DNA of 57,607 nucleotides from JBPOJN01 sp052033505 (GTDB lineage: Bacteria > UBA10199 > JACPAL01 > GCA-016699445). A model generated the notes under the pieces. It saw only the letters and a program-made list of their open reading frames with translations, did no database searches and was not told the DNA's origin. Below are positions 16,584 to 25,442 of this stretch, piece after piece. The stretch is taken from NCBI GenBank assembly GCA_052033505.1, contig JBPOJN010000036.1:1-57607 (forward strand), given 5' to 3'. The translations under genes were made by a program, and so were the position numbers. The first letter of the stretch is position 1. The number at the start of each line of letters is the position of its first letter.

Positions 16584-17639
16584 TTAAGCCGAGGCGACCA
16601 GGCGCAATTTCGTGTTCTTGCGCGGTTTCGCCGTCGTTTTACGGGCCGAGGAAGAACGCTGCAAGAAAGGCTTCACGCGCTCTTTGATGAATTTTTCGAT
16701 GCGCAAGTTGAAGAGATCGGGCTGTTCGATCAAGCCGGCATGCGTCGCTTTGTGCATGACTAAGATTTCGGATTTCGGGATCAAGCGGTGCATTTTCTTC
16801 GAGATCCAGACGGGCGTGAATTGATCGTGTTCGCCGGCGATGATCAAGGTCGGCACTTGGATCGAGCGGAGTATGGGCTCGGCCGAATGTTCTTGGGCGC
16901 TTTTCAGGAGCATTTGGAAAAAGATAGGATCGACGCCGAGCAGGTGGTCGATGTAGGCATCGGTATCTTGGCGATTCACCATGCCCGTGTGCATGATCTT
17001 GAGCACTCCCCCCATGAAGAAGGACAAGGGATTTTTGAGCAGAAGCCGGCTGATCAGGCTCGATTCGCGCGGGAACGCGAGCGCGACTTCGTAGCAGGCC
17101 TTGAAAAGGTAGCGCGAGAGTTTTGTGTTGAAGAAATGGTCCATCGGGTGGCCGTAGGTCCCGAAACACAGCACCATGCCGCCCACGCGCTCCGGCCAAC
17201 GACGGTAAAATTCCAGTATCACCTGAACGCCCAAGCTATGGCCGACCAGCACCGGTAAGGCAGAGCGTTGCGATTTCGTGTTTTTCCCGCGGCGGTGGTT
17301 TTCCTGCGAGTGATCGAGGACGGCTTTCAGGTCGCAGACCAACGCATCGATGCTGTAATTGCGGGGATTTTTCTTAAGTTCCGAGGCGCCGTGTCCGCGG
17401 TAATCCCAGGTCGTGAAACGGTACTGGGGACGAAGCGCTCTTTCGAGGTAGCTCCAGAAAAAAGTCCCGACGCCCAATCCGTTACAGCAAACGACTTCCG
17501 GCTGCGCGTGACCGACGGATTTCGTGTGCAACAGCGTGCCGTCGAAACTCGCGATCTTTTGACCTTCCACTTCGGGCAGCGAGGACAACGTGCCCCGCCG
17601 ACGTTCGGAAGTTTTGACATTTTTCCGGGCCTCGGACAT
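16584..17639 (-). CDS. Alpha/beta hydrolase
   Basis: The 351-residue protein has the hydrolase-fold signatures CCNGLGVGTFFW (oxyanion loop), WDYRGHGAS, nucleophile Ser135 in VGHSLG, Asp in GEHDQFTP and His in ATHAGL. It has no signal peptide and a basic C-terminal tail. The substrate is unknown. The ATG at 17639 is preferred because the longer form has no ribosome site and runs deep into the divergent ispE. The two start codons are about 10 bp apart. Confidence 0.85.
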   Translation of the reverse strand: MSEARKNVKTSERRRGTLSSLPEVEGQKIASFDGTLLHTKSVGHAQPEVVCCNGLGVGTFFWSYLERALRPQYRFTTWDYRGHGASELKKNPRNYSIDALVCDLKAVLDHSQENHRRGKNTKSQRSALPVLVGHSLGVQVILEFYRRWPERVGGMVLCFGTYGHPMDHFFNTKLSRYLFKACYEVALAFPRESSLISRLLLKNPLSFFMGGVLKIMHTGMVNRQDTDAYIDHLLGVDPIFFQMLLKSAQEHSAEPILRSIQVPTLIIAGEHDQFTPVWISKKMHRLIPKSEILVMHKATHAGLIEQPDLFNLRIEKFIKERVKPFLQRSSSARKTTAKPRKNTKLRLVASA

Positions 17640-17649
17640 GGAGGCCGGT

Positions 17650-18537
17650 ATGAGCGAGACCACGCGGAAAATCAAGCATACGTTGGCGCCCGCGAAGATT
17701 AATTTGGCCCTGAAGGTCACGGGCCGGCGCGCGGACGGTTATCACGACCTCGAAAGTCTCATGGTGCCGCTGTCGTTCGGCGATGAACTCCAGTGGGAAC
17801 GCACGGAGGCCGGATGGTCGGCCACCTGCGACCATCTGGACGTGCCGGTCGACGAAGCGTCTCTCGTGGGCAAGGCGTTCCGCAAGGCGTCTTCTCTCTT
17901 GGGTTATACCGGTGGGTTGAAAATCGCTTTGCACAAGAAAACGCCGATGGGCGCAGGCTTGGGCGGCGGTTCAAGTGACGCGGCTTCTGTTATGAGGATC
18001 GTGGAAGAACTCACCGGCCGCAAAATTTCCGAGGCCGATTATCCTGCGATCGCGCGCGAGATCGGCGCTGACGTGCCGTTTTTTTTGAAGGACGGGGCCC
18101 AGTGGATCTCGGGCATCGGGGATAGGACGGTCCCGATCATGAAAATGCCGGAGTTTTACCTGATTTTGATCAATCCAGGGGTCCATATCGCGACGCGTTG
18201 GGTCTATGAGAATTTGGACTTGGAAAATTTGAATTTGCAGAGATTGACAAGCCTTAAGACCATTGATAGGAAGCCCACCTGTTTTTCGAAGGTCATTGAA
18301 ATACTACCGTACGTGACCAACGATCTGGAATCGGTCGTGCTGCCTCACTATCCTGTTGTGGGCCTCATCAAAGAGCGCCTGACGACCCTGGGGGCGGACG
18401 CGGCCCTTATGTCCGGGAGCGGATCGACCGTCTTCGGTCTCTTTTGCGACCCCAAAACGAGGGATAAAGCCCTCACTGATTTGAAAACAGCTCATCCCGA
18501 GTGGTGGATGATGTCTGCTTTTCCCGTGCTTTCATAA
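17650..18537 (+). CDS. ispE: 4-diphosphocytidyl-2-C-methyl-D-erythritol kinase
   Basis: IspE phosphorylates CDP-methylerythritol in the MEP route to isoprenoids. The 295-residue GHMP kinase has APAKINLALKVTGRRADGYH near the start, the phosphate loop PMGAGLGGGSSDAAS at about 99-113 and MSGSGSTVFGLF near the end. The ATG at 17650 gives the usual N-terminus; an in-frame ATG at 17638 shares the CATG with the divergent hydrolase start. It lies upstream of prs, as often seen in bacteria. Confidence 0.94.
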   Translation: MSETTRKIKHTLAPAKINLALKVTGRRADGYHDLESLMVPLSFGDELQWERTEAGWSATCDHLDVPVDEASLVGKAFRKASSLLGYTGGLKIALHKKTPMGAGLGGGSSDAASVMRIVEELTGRKISEADYPAIAREIGADVPFFLKDGAQWISGIGDRTVPIMKMPEFYLILINPGVHIATRWVYENLDLENLNLQRLTSLKTIDRKPTCFSKVIEILPYVTNDLESVVLPHYPVVGLIKERLTTLGADAALMSGSGSTVFGLFCDPKTRDKALTDLKTAHPEWWMMSAFPVLS

Positions 18538-18548
18538 GGTGCCCGGTC

Positions 18549-18645
18549 GTGATCCGTCTAGGCGGATCACCAAATCCAAAGATTTCCTCTTCCGGGGGGA
18601 GGCAGTCCGCTCCGGCGGACGATCGGAAGGGGGCTTCCCCCTCCG
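18549..18645. repeat. Cluster of three GC-rich hairpins before tRNA-Gln(TTG)
   Basis: Three inverted repeats lie in a row: GTGATCCG/CGGATCAC (18549-18556 and 18563-18570), GTCCGC-TCCG-GCGGAC (18605-18620) and AGGGGG-CTT-CCCCCT (18628-18642). None is followed by a T run, so they do not look like intrinsic terminators. Processing or termination at the ispE/tRNA junction is possible. Confidence 0.5.
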
Positions 18646-18654
18646 AGATAAAAT

Positions 18655-18725
18655 TCGGGGGTCGTCTAACGGCAGGACAAGGGTCTTTGAAGCCCTGAAT
18701 CGAGGTTCGATTCCTCGCCCCCGAG
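18655..18725 (+). tRNA. tRNA-Gln(TTG)
   Basis: The cloverleaf is complete: acceptor TCGGGGG/CCCCCGA, D stem GTCT/GGAC, anticodon stem AGGGT/GCCCT with loop CTTTGAA (anticodon TTG), T stem CGAGG/CCTCG, discriminator G18725 and no encoded CCA. It is the isoacceptor of the tRNA at 15636, so both Gln codons have a dedicated tRNA in this window. Confidence 0.95.
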
Positions 18726-18774
18726 ATAGAAGTGTCGGGTTTATAAAGTAGGAAAGTTAGGAACGATAAAAAGA

Positions 18775-19746
18775 ATGGCCATGTCAGGTTACCAACAAAT
18801 GAAACTTTTTTCAGGCACCGCGAACCCCGAGCTCGGCCAAAAAATCGCCGAGGAATTGGGCGTTCCGCTGGGTAAGTCGATGATTCGCCGTTTCGCCGAC
18901 GGTGAGATTTTCGTCGAAGTGCAGGAAAACGTGCGCGGCATGGACGTCTTCGTCGTGCAGCCCACATGCGCTCCCGTGAACGAAAACTTGATGGAATTGC
19001 TGATCATTATCGACACGCTGAAACGCGCGTCGGCCGACCGCATCACGGCCGTGATCCCGTATTACGGCTATGCGCGCCAAGACCGGAAGGTCCAGCCGCG
19101 CACGCCGATCACCTCGAAATTGGTCGCGGATCTTTTGACCGCGGCCGGCACGCACCGGGTGCTCGCCATGGACTTACATGCGGGTCAGATCCAAGGGTTT
19201 TTCAATATCCCCTTCGATCATCTGTTTGCGACGCCGATTTTCTTGGATTGGCTGATCGGTGAAAATGAAAAAGCGAAGGCCGCAGGCAGTGAGCTCATCA
19301 TGGTCACGCCGGATGCCGGTGGTACGGAACGCGCACGCGCTTACGCCAAACGCCTGAACGTCGACTTGGCCGTCATCGACAAACGTCGCACCGGACCGAA
19401 CCAGTCCGAAGTCATGAACTTGATCGGCGACGTGAAGGGCAAGCGCGCCGTCATTGTCGACGATATCGTGGACACAGCGGGAACCCTCGTTCAGGCCGCC
19501 AAGGCCATCATGAAGAACGGCGCCGCTTCGGTTTCGGCGATTTCGACCCACGGCGTGCTTTCGGGTCCGGCCCTCGAGCGGATTACCGAATCGCCGCTCG
19601 AACGCGTGTTGGTGTCTGATACGATTCCCGGTGGGGATCGCTTCAAAAATTGTCCCAAGATCGAAATATTGTCCGTGAGCCATTTGCTTACGGAAGCGAT
19701 TCGTCGCATTCATACGGGCGAGTCGGTGTCCTCATTATTTGTATAA
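18775..19746 (+). CDS. prs: Ribose-phosphate pyrophosphokinase
   Basis: Prs makes PRPP from ribose 5-phosphate and ATP for purine, pyrimidine, His and Trp synthesis. The 323-residue protein starts with the family signature MKLFSGTANPELGQKIA. It has DRKVQPRTPIT, MDLHAGQIQGFF and the PRPP loop VIVDDIVDTAGT. Met3 (18781) is an alternative start; neither has a strong ribosome site. It lies 12 bp before rplY and about 50 bp after tRNA-Gln(TTG), so tRNA and prs may share a transcript. Confidence 0.96.
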   Translation: MAMSGYQQMKLFSGTANPELGQKIAEELGVPLGKSMIRRFADGEIFVEVQENVRGMDVFVVQPTCAPVNENLMELLIIIDTLKRASADRITAVIPYYGYARQDRKVQPRTPITSKLVADLLTAAGTHRVLAMDLHAGQIQGFFNIPFDHLFATPIFLDWLIGENEKAKAAGSELIMVTPDAGGTERARAYAKRLNVDLAVIDKRRTGPNQSEVMNLIGDVKGKRAVIVDDIVDTAGTLVQAAKAIMKNGAASVSAISTHGVLSGPALERITESPLERVLVSDTIPGGDRFKNCPKIEILSVSHLLTEAIRRIHTGESVSSLFV

Positions 19747-19758
19747 GGAGATCGTATT

Positions 19759-20445
19759 ATGGAACGTGTGCAAGCAAACGCGGAACTCCGCGAACCCGGT
19801 AAAAAAGGCCTCAATCGCCGTCTGCGCAAAGGCGGCCGCGTCCCCGCCGTGCTTTACGGCCGAGGTGGGCAAGCCCTGCCGCTGACGGTGAACTCTAAGG
19901 AATTCACCCTGCTCTTGAAGCAGTCTGGCATGAACGCCCTGATCGATTTGACGGTTGCAGGATCGAAAGATTCCGACAAACTGGTCGCAATGGTGAAAGA
20001 CTACCAGACCGATTTCATCCGCCGGGTCGTGACGCACATCGATCTTTTGAAGATCGATCTGACGCAAAAACTGGCCGTGCGCGTCCCCGTGCACGTCATC
20101 GGCAAATCTATCGGCATCGAAAACGGCGGTCTCTTGGAATACATCAACCGCGAAATCGAAGTCCGTTGCTTGCCCACGAGTATCCCCGAGAAAATCGAAG
20201 TGGATATCACGGCGGTCGACGTCGGTCACAGCTTGCACGTGCGCGACGTGAAATTGCCGGAAGGCGTCGAAGCGGTTTCGCTCGACATGACGATCGTCGC
20301 GGTCGTTGCGCCGGCGGCGGAAGAAGCGGCCCCGGTCGCGGCGGCGGAAGCGGCACCGGCGGCGGGTGCGGCGCCTGCGGCACCGGGAGCGGCTCCGGCG
20401 GCGGATAAGGACAAGAAGGCCGACGCGAAGCCTGAAAAGAAATAA
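19759..20445 (+). CDS. rplY: Ribosomal protein bL25, long (CTC/TL5) form
   Basis: bL25 binds 5S rRNA in the large subunit. The 228-residue product is the two-domain CTC form: an L25 domain (GLNRRLRKGGRVPAVLYG) and a C-terminal beta domain to about residue 185. A low-complexity Ala/Pro tail ends in Lys-rich KADAKPEKK. The tail is probably disordered. AAGGAG precedes the ATG. Placement between prs and pth is the classical order. Confidence 0.94.
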   Translation: MERVQANAELREPGKKGLNRRLRKGGRVPAVLYGRGGQALPLTVNSKEFTLLLKQSGMNALIDLTVAGSKDSDKLVAMVKDYQTDFIRRVVTHIDLLKIDLTQKLAVRVPVHVIGKSIGIENGGLLEYINREIEVRCLPTSIPEKIEVDITAVDVGHSLHVRDVKLPEGVEAVSLDMTIVAVVAPAAEEAAPVAAAEAAPAAGAAPAAPGAAPAADKDKKADAKPEKK

Positions 20446-20481
20446 AGGGGAACGGGGATCGAATCCCCGCGCAAACTCGAC

Positions 20482-21009
20482 ATGAAATTGGTCGTAGGTT
20501 TGGGAAATCCCGGTGAAGAGTACGTAGGGACCCGTCATAACGTCGGTTTTGAGGCGTTGGAACGGTTGGCGGGAGAAGTCGGAATGATGTTTGGGAAGAA
20601 GAGTTTTTCTTCCCTGTGGACCAAGGAAAAGATCGAAGGTCGGGACGTCGCTTTTCAGCTCCCCCAAACCTTCATGAATCTTTCAGGCGATGCGGTCGCC
20701 GAGCTTTGCGGTTTTTTCCGTATCGCTCCCGCGGACGTCCTGGTGGTGCATGACGATCTCGATCTGGATTTAGGCCGCATCAAATCCGGGTTCGATTCAG
20801 GAGCCGCAGGGCATCGCGGTGTGACCTCGATCACGGAAAGGCTGGGCACGAAGGCCTATCACCGGTTGAAGTTGGGCATCGGCCGGCCGGAGCGGAAAGC
20901 GCAGGTCCAAGACTTCGTGTTGTCGCGGTTCTCGAAGGACGAACGGGCGGCGGTCGAAACGATGATGGGCGAAGCGGTGAAAAAAATTTCGGAGTGGATT
21001 CGAGTTTAA
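20482..21009 (+). CDS. pth: Peptidyl-tRNA hydrolase
   Basis: Pth releases peptides from stalled peptidyl-tRNA. The 175-residue protein shows VGLGNPGEEYVGTRHNVGF (catalytic His in RHNVG), PQTFMNLSG, VVHDDLDLDLGRIK and SAGHRGVTS-like SGAAGHRG. It is slightly shorter than the usual 185-195 residues at the C-terminus but has every active-site motif. Confidence 0.95.
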   Translation: MKLVVGLGNPGEEYVGTRHNVGFEALERLAGEVGMMFGKKSFSSLWTKEKIEGRDVAFQLPQTFMNLSGDAVAELCGFFRIAPADVLVVHDDLDLDLGRIKSGFDSGAAGHRGVTSITERLGTKAYHRLKLGIGRPERKAQVQDFVLSRFSKDERAAVETMMGEAVKKISEWIRV

Positions 21010-21042
21010 AAGGCAGTCTTAAAAATAAAGTGAAGGAGATTT

Positions 21043-21411
21043 ATGTCAGAGGAAAACAGAAAGTACGAAACGGTCTACCTGCTCCGCGCGGACTTGACCG
21101 ACGATACGACCAAAAAGATCCAGGACAAAATCCTGGAAGTGGTCGGTCGTTATTCCGGTAACGTGGAAAACGTCCAGGATCTGGGCAAGAAGCAATTGGC
21201 TTACCGGATCTTGAAGCACACCAAGGCGCATTATTTTTCCCTGAATTACCAGGGTAACGGCCAGGTGATCGAAGAATTGGAACGCCATCTGAGACTCTCG
21301 GAAGACGTCATCCGCTTTTTGACCGTCAAAAAAGTCAAAACGCGTGACATCCCTCCCGCGAATCCCGTTCCGTTCGTGCCGCATCACAAGTCACAGGAGG
21401 CTTTCGAATGA
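21043..21411 (+). CDS. rpsF: Ribosomal protein bS6
   Basis: The 122-residue bS6 protein begins with YETVYLLRADLTD and contains LGKKQLAYRILKHTKAHYFSL, typical of the family. It binds the central domain of 16S rRNA as a heterodimer with bS18. A GAAGGAG site precedes the ATG. The stop overlaps the rpsR start as ATGA, consistent with equimolar synthesis of the two partners. Confidence 0.96.
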   Translation: MSEENRKYETVYLLRADLTDDTTKKIQDKILEVVGRYSGNVENVQDLGKKQLAYRILKHTKAHYFSLNYQGNGQVIEELERHLRLSEDVIRFLTVKKVKTRDIPPANPVPFVPHHKSQEAFE

Positions 21412-21647
21412 GCACCGCACCCGCTAAAAAAGGTAAGAAGAAGATTTGCCGCTTTTGCGCCGATCATCAGATCGTGCTGGATTTCAAGGAGCCCAGGCTC
21501 CTGTCGTCCTTTGTGACCGAGCGCGGCCGCATCATCCCGCGTCGCGTTACGGGCGCTTGTGCTTATCACCAACGCCGCGTGCAGGAAGCCGTGAAGAGAG
21601 CGCGTATCTTGGCCCTCTTGCCGTTCGTCGCGTCGATGCCCATCTAA
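21408..21647 (+). CDS. rpsR: Ribosomal protein bS18
   Basis: The 79-residue bS18 protein has KKICRFCADHQIVLDFKEP, LLSSFVTERGRIIPRRVTG and the basic helix QRRVQEAVKRARILALLPF. The CxxC pair near the start indicates the Zn-capable version of the protein. It is translationally coupled to rpsF by a 4-bp overlap. Confidence 0.96.
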   Translation: MSTAPAKKGKKKICRFCADHQIVLDFKEPRLLSSFVTERGRIIPRRVTGACAYHQRRVQEAVKRARILALLPFVASMPI

Positions 21648-21663
21648 AGATCGGGACGTTTTT

Positions 21664-22653
21664 ATGTTGCCATTATTGGCTACGGCGGGCTTGGCCCTGG
21701 TTCTCTATATCACCGGTTTTTTGGTGTTCCTGACGCCGTTGCCCATCGTGATGACGTACTGCCGTCGCGGTGCTTGGACCGCCGTTATGGCGGCTTTGGC
21801 AGCCTTGGGAGTGCTGGCTCTGCTTTATGCTGTGCCGGAACATCCCCCGGGTTTTTTGCCGATGATGGTTTTTACCCCTCACCTGAAACCGGTTTTGGTC
21901 GCGGGTGCGGGGTTGTTGTACTTTTTTTATTTCCTCTGGTTGGGTTGCGTTCTGGGGTGGTTTTCGAAGTTGACGGCCCCCCGGGTGTCCTCGTCGCTGG
22001 AATACAGTGTCGGTCTGATTACCGTGATCGGACTCGGAGTGCCCGCGTTGCTCTTGGTCGTATTGGCGCGGGGCGCGGATTTCGCTTTGATCTCGGGAGC
22101 GCGTGAGGCGTTTCATTACCTCTTAAACGCGATGATCGACCTCCAAAAGAAGTCTGGTATCTCGGAGGACGATCTCCAGTTTTTCCAAAGTTACGCTCAT
22201 GCGGCTTTGGATCAGGCTCTGCGGCTGCTTCCGGCGTTTTGGATCGGTACGAGCCTGGTGGTCACCGGCCTGAATCTGTTCTTCCTGCGCCGGTGGTGTG
22301 CGGACCGGAAGCCTTTCCCGAACTGGGGAAGTTTCGCGGTTTGGCGGCTGGACGATCGTTGGATTTGGGGTGTCATCGGGAGCGCGGCAGTTTATCTTTT
22401 GAACGTCTACCTGATGCGGTTGGAAGGCGTCGGGATTGTTTCTGCGAATGCCATCGTCGTACTGGCTTTCGTTTATTTTTTTCAGGGCCTCGCGATCGCC
22501 ATTCATTTCTCGCGACGATTTTCGCCCCTGGGACGCATTTTGGTCTATACGACGTTTGTGCTGATGTTTCAGTTTTTGGGCTTCGTCGTAGTCGTCATCG
22601 GTGTTTTCGATTTTTGGTTTGATTTTAGAAAAATAAAGCAGGTAGCTTCGTAA
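21664..22653 (+). CDS. DUF2232 multi-spanning membrane protein
   Basis: The 329-residue protein has about eight hydrophobic segments and ends in a basic tail. Its place between rpsR and rplI is the conserved position of DUF2232 (YybS-like) proteins in many bacteria. The function of the family is not established. No ribosome site stands out in the 16 bp after rpsR, so coupling to the upstream gene is likely. Confidence 0.85.
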   Translation: MLPLLATAGLALVLYITGFLVFLTPLPIVMTYCRRGAWTAVMAALAALGVLALLYAVPEHPPGFLPMMVFTPHLKPVLVAGAGLLYFFYFLWLGCVLGWFSKLTAPRVSSSLEYSVGLITVIGLGVPALLLVVLARGADFALISGAREAFHYLLNAMIDLQKKSGISEDDLQFFQSYAHAALDQALRLLPAFWIGTSLVVTGLNLFFLRRWCADRKPFPNWGSFAVWRLDDRWIWGVIGSAAVYLLNVYLMRLEGVGIVSANAIVVLAFVYFFQGLAIAIHFSRRFSPLGRILVYTTFVLMFQFLGFVVVVIGVFDFWFDFRKIKQVAS

Positions 22654-22675
22654 ACAGAAGAAATCAGGAGGCGTT

Positions 22676-23119
22676 ATGCAGGTTATTTTAAGAGAAGACG
22701 TTCCGTCGTTGGGTAAGGCCGGTGAGGTCGTCAAGGTCTCGGAAGGATACGGCCGCAATTTCTTATTGCCCCGCAAAAAAGCCACCGTCGCCGACAAAGG
22801 CAGCCTGAAACGTTTGGAACAGGACAAGCAGGTCATCGAAGCGAAACGCGCCAAGGCCAAAGAAGCCGCCGAAGCCGTCGCCGCGAAGATCGCCGAGATG
22901 TCGGTCTCGATCGAGAAACAAGCCGGCGAAGAAGACAAGATCTTCGGTTCCGTTTCCACGCGCGAAATCGAAAAGGCGCTGGCGGCCCAGGGGATCACGG
23001 TCGAGCACCGCCTGATCCGTTTGAAGACCCCCGTGCGCGCGATCGGCGAATATACCGCCGAGATCCACTTGCAGTCCGACGTCGTCGCGGCGTTGAAAGT
23101 CTTGGTCGTCAAAAAGTAG
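22676..23119 (+). CDS. rplI: Ribosomal protein bL9
   Basis: The 147-residue bL9 protein begins with MQVILREDVPSLGKAGEVV and GYGRNFLLPRKKA. It then has the long Ala/Lys/Glu connecting helix and a C-terminal domain ending in VVAALKVLVVK. It has the strong ribosome site AGGAGG. Position after DUF2232 and before dnaB is classical. Confidence 0.96.
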   Translation: MQVILREDVPSLGKAGEVVKVSEGYGRNFLLPRKKATVADKGSLKRLEQDKQVIEAKRAKAKEAAEAVAAKIAEMSVSIEKQAGEEDKIFGSVSTREIEKALAAQGITVEHRLIRLKTPVRAIGEYTAEIHLQSDVVAALKVLVVKK

Positions 23120-23145
23120 TGAAAACTTAAGCGCCCCCTCGGCTC

Positions 23146-24507
23146 ATGCAAGAACCTCAAAAAACAGAAAACCGTCTGCCTCCGCAGAGCCTGGAGGCGG
23201 AGCGCTCCGTCCTAGGCGCGATCATGATCGAGAACGAGGCGATCAACGTCGTCGTCGAGCACGTGGAGGCCGAAGATTTCTATCGCGAACCCCACCGCAA
23301 GATCTTCTCCGCGATGCTGGAGTTGAGCGAAAAAAGCGAACCCATCGATCTCATTACATTGTCCGACCAGCTGATGGCCAAAGGCGATTTCGAAGACGTC
23401 GGCGGCGCGGCTTATCTTTCTCTCTTGGTCGATACGATTCCTACGGCCGCGAATTGCTCCACCTATGCGAAAATCATCCGTGAAAAAGCGATCCTGCGCC
23501 GCTTAATCCAAGGGGCCACCGAAATCGTCGCGCGAGGTTACGAAGGCGGCGAAAACGTCGATTACTTCCTGGATTACTCCGAAAAAATCATTTTCGACGT
23601 CGCGCAGAAGAGGATCAAGCAGGGCTTTTTCCCAATGAAGGACATCGTCAAAGAAAGTTTCAAAACCATCGAAATGCTGTGCGAGCGCAAGCAGATGGTG
23701 ACCGGGGTGCCGTCCGGATTTTTGGAGTTGGACCGCATGACAGCGGGGCTTCAGCCATCTGATCTCATCATCGTGGCAGGGCGTCCCAGCATGGGTAAGA
23801 CCGCGTTCGCGCTCTGCATCGCGGCGAACGCCGCCGTCCGCCATAAAGTCCCTTGCGCGATTTTTTCGCTCGAAATGTCCAAAGAGCAATTGGCTCAACG
23901 GCTTTTGTGCATGGAAGCCCGCATTGATTCGTCGAAACTGCGCGGAGGGTTTCTGTCCGATTCGGATTGGCCCAGGCTTACGGAAGCCTGCGGTGAATTA
24001 TCGCAAGCGCCTCTTTACGTGGATGACACGCCCGCGATCAATATTTTGGAGATGCGGGCCAAGGCGAGACGGCTTCAGCGCGAGCACGGTTTGGGCATGA
24101 TCATCGTCGATTATCTCCAGCTCATGCGCGGCGTGACGGCGACGGACAGCCGCGAGCGGGAGATCTCGGAAATTTCACGGTCTCTAAAGGCCCTCGCGAA
24201 GGAATTGAAAATTCCCATCATTGCGCTCTCGCAGTTAAACCGCATGGTCGAAAACCGCAAACCCCCGAAGCCGATTTTGGCCGACTTGCGCGAGTCGGGC
24301 GCCATCGAGCAGGACTCCGACGTCATTATGTTTTTGTTCCGGGAGGAAGTTTACGATCGTGATACGGTCAACAAAGGCATCGCTGAAATCATCATCGGTA
24401 AACAGCGTAACGGTCCCGTCGGCGAAATACGGTTAGCGTTCTTAGGGCCCTACACGAAGTTCGAGAATCTAGCCCCTGAATACTCTTCCGTGCCGCCGTC
24501 TTATTAA
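23146..24507 (+). CDS. dnaB: Replicative DNA helicase DnaB
   Basis: The 453-residue hexameric helicase has the N-terminal helical domain (PPQSLEAERSVLGAIM) and the RecA-like domain with Walker A GRPSMGKT (212-219). Also visible are Walker B IIVDYLQLM, the sensor ALSQLNR and the arginine-finger region DLRESGAIEQDSDVI. No intein is present, although dnaB is a frequent intein site. Length and motifs are normal. Confidence 0.96.
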   Translation: MQEPQKTENRLPPQSLEAERSVLGAIMIENEAINVVVEHVEAEDFYREPHRKIFSAMLELSEKSEPIDLITLSDQLMAKGDFEDVGGAAYLSLLVDTIPTAANCSTYAKIIREKAILRRLIQGATEIVARGYEGGENVDYFLDYSEKIIFDVAQKRIKQGFFPMKDIVKESFKTIEMLCERKQMVTGVPSGFLELDRMTAGLQPSDLIIVAGRPSMGKTAFALCIAANAAVRHKVPCAIFSLEMSKEQLAQRLLCMEARIDSSKLRGGFLSDSDWPRLTEACGELSQAPLYVDDTPAINILEMRAKARRLQREHGLGMIIVDYLQLMRGVTATDSREREISEISRSLKALAKELKIPIIALSQLNRMVENRKPPKPILADLRESGAIEQDSDVIMFLFREEVYDRDTVNKGIAEIIIGKQRNGPVGEIRLAFLGPYTKFENLAPEYSSVPPSY

Positions 24508-24515
24508 TCCTCGCT

Positions 24516-25112
24516 ATGCAGCTCCTGATCGCCACGACCAATCAGGGCAAGCTCAAGGAAATCCGAAACGCTTTGAAAGACGTTCCCGTGGAACTCTTAT
24601 CTCTCGCCGACTTTCCCGGAGCGCCCGCCGTCGTAGAAGACAGTCCTGATTTCGCCGGTAATGCGCTCAAAAAAGCCCTTACATTTGCCCGGTTTTCCAG
24701 GAAAACGACGCTGGCCGACGACAGCGGCTTGATCGTGCCTGCTTTGGACGGTCGTCCGGGCGTTTATTCCGCGCGTTTCGCCGGTCCCGAAGCCACGGAT
24801 GAAGAAAACGTCGCCAAACTTTTAGACGAAATGCGCGGATTGCAGGGAGAAGCGCGAAGCGCCTATTTTCTCTGTGTGTTGGCGGTGGTGACGCTTGAAG
24901 GCGCGGAGGTGTTTTTTGAAGGCCGTTGTGAAGGCTCCATCGCAGAGCGTCCGCGCGGTGACTTGGGTTTTGGTTACGATCCTATTTTCATTCCGAGAGA
25001 ATTTCCCGGAACGACGTTCGCTGAGATGGATTTGGACCTGAAGAAGTTCGTCAGTCATCGTGGGAAGGCGTTAGAGAGGCTGCGGGAAGGCTGGAAGATT
25101 CCGGTGCCGTGA
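24516..25112 (+). CDS. rdgB: XTP/dITP pyrophosphatase (RdgB/HAM1 family)
   Basis: This enzyme hydrolyses non-canonical purine triphosphates to keep them out of DNA. The 198-residue protein shows IATTNQGKLKEI, the acidic ADDSGL motif, GRPGVYSARFAG, FGYDPIFIP and SHRGKALERL, the full family signature. It follows dnaB after 8 bp and its last 62 bp overlap a possible minus-strand gene. Confidence 0.95.
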   Translation: MQLLIATTNQGKLKEIRNALKDVPVELLSLADFPGAPAVVEDSPDFAGNALKKALTFARFSRKTTLADDSGLIVPALDGRPGVYSARFAGPEATDEENVAKLLDEMRGLQGEARSAYFLCVLAVVTLEGAEVFFEGRCEGSIAERPRGDLGFGYDPIFIPREFPGTTFAEMDLDLKKFVSHRGKALERLREGWKIPVP

Positions 25113-25404
25113 GGGAATGGGAAGGTTGGTTGAGTTCCAGTAAGAAATAATGCCGCCCGTCGGAGACGTGTTCCTCGGATATCTTCAGGGCGCCTTCTTT
25201 CACGAGATAATGCAAGTCCTGCAACTGCGCGATGTCGTCGGTATCGGTCAGCGACCGCGTCGATGTCTTCGAGAGGCGCCGAGCCAACTCCAAAAAAACC
25301 TCATAGGTCTCATTGACGTGACGCTGAAAAGCACCGCTGGGGATGGGAATGAGAAAAGCTTTCTTCACGTAAACAAAACTAGTGAACAATCCTATTTGTT
25401 GCAA
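25051..25404 (-). CDS. Hypothetical protein divergent from an HTH regulator
   Basis: I do not recognise this reading frame of up to 117 residues. It starts at TTG (25404), or at an in-frame GTG (25368). The middle is rich in charged helices (ETYEVFLELARRLSKTS, DIAQLQDLHYLVKEG) and the tail is rich in Ser and Pro. Support comes from its position: it fills an otherwise empty stretch, and a promoter-like element and palindromes lie between it and the divergent HTH gene. The last 62 bp are antisense to rdgB. It could be spurious. Confidence 0.4.
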   Translation of the reverse strand: MQQIGLFTSFVYVKKAFLIPIPSGAFQRHVNETYEVFLELARRLSKTSTRSLTDTDDIAQLQDLHYLVKEGALKISEEHVSDGRHYFLLELNQPSHSLTAPESSSLPAASLTPSHDD

Positions 25405-25442
25405 TCCAATTGTTCTTTTTTATGACGATTTGAATGAATTAT

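Noticed and set aside
18549..18645. Intrinsic terminator after ispE
   Set aside because: The hairpins are strong but no T run follows any of them; kept only as a hairpin cluster.
22123..23160. 345-residue minus-strand ORF across DUF2232 and rplI
   Set aside because: It covers two conserved genes in the standard order and has no credible protein features.
23146..24507. Intein in dnaB
   Set aside because: The helicase motifs run continuously and the length of 453 residues is normal.
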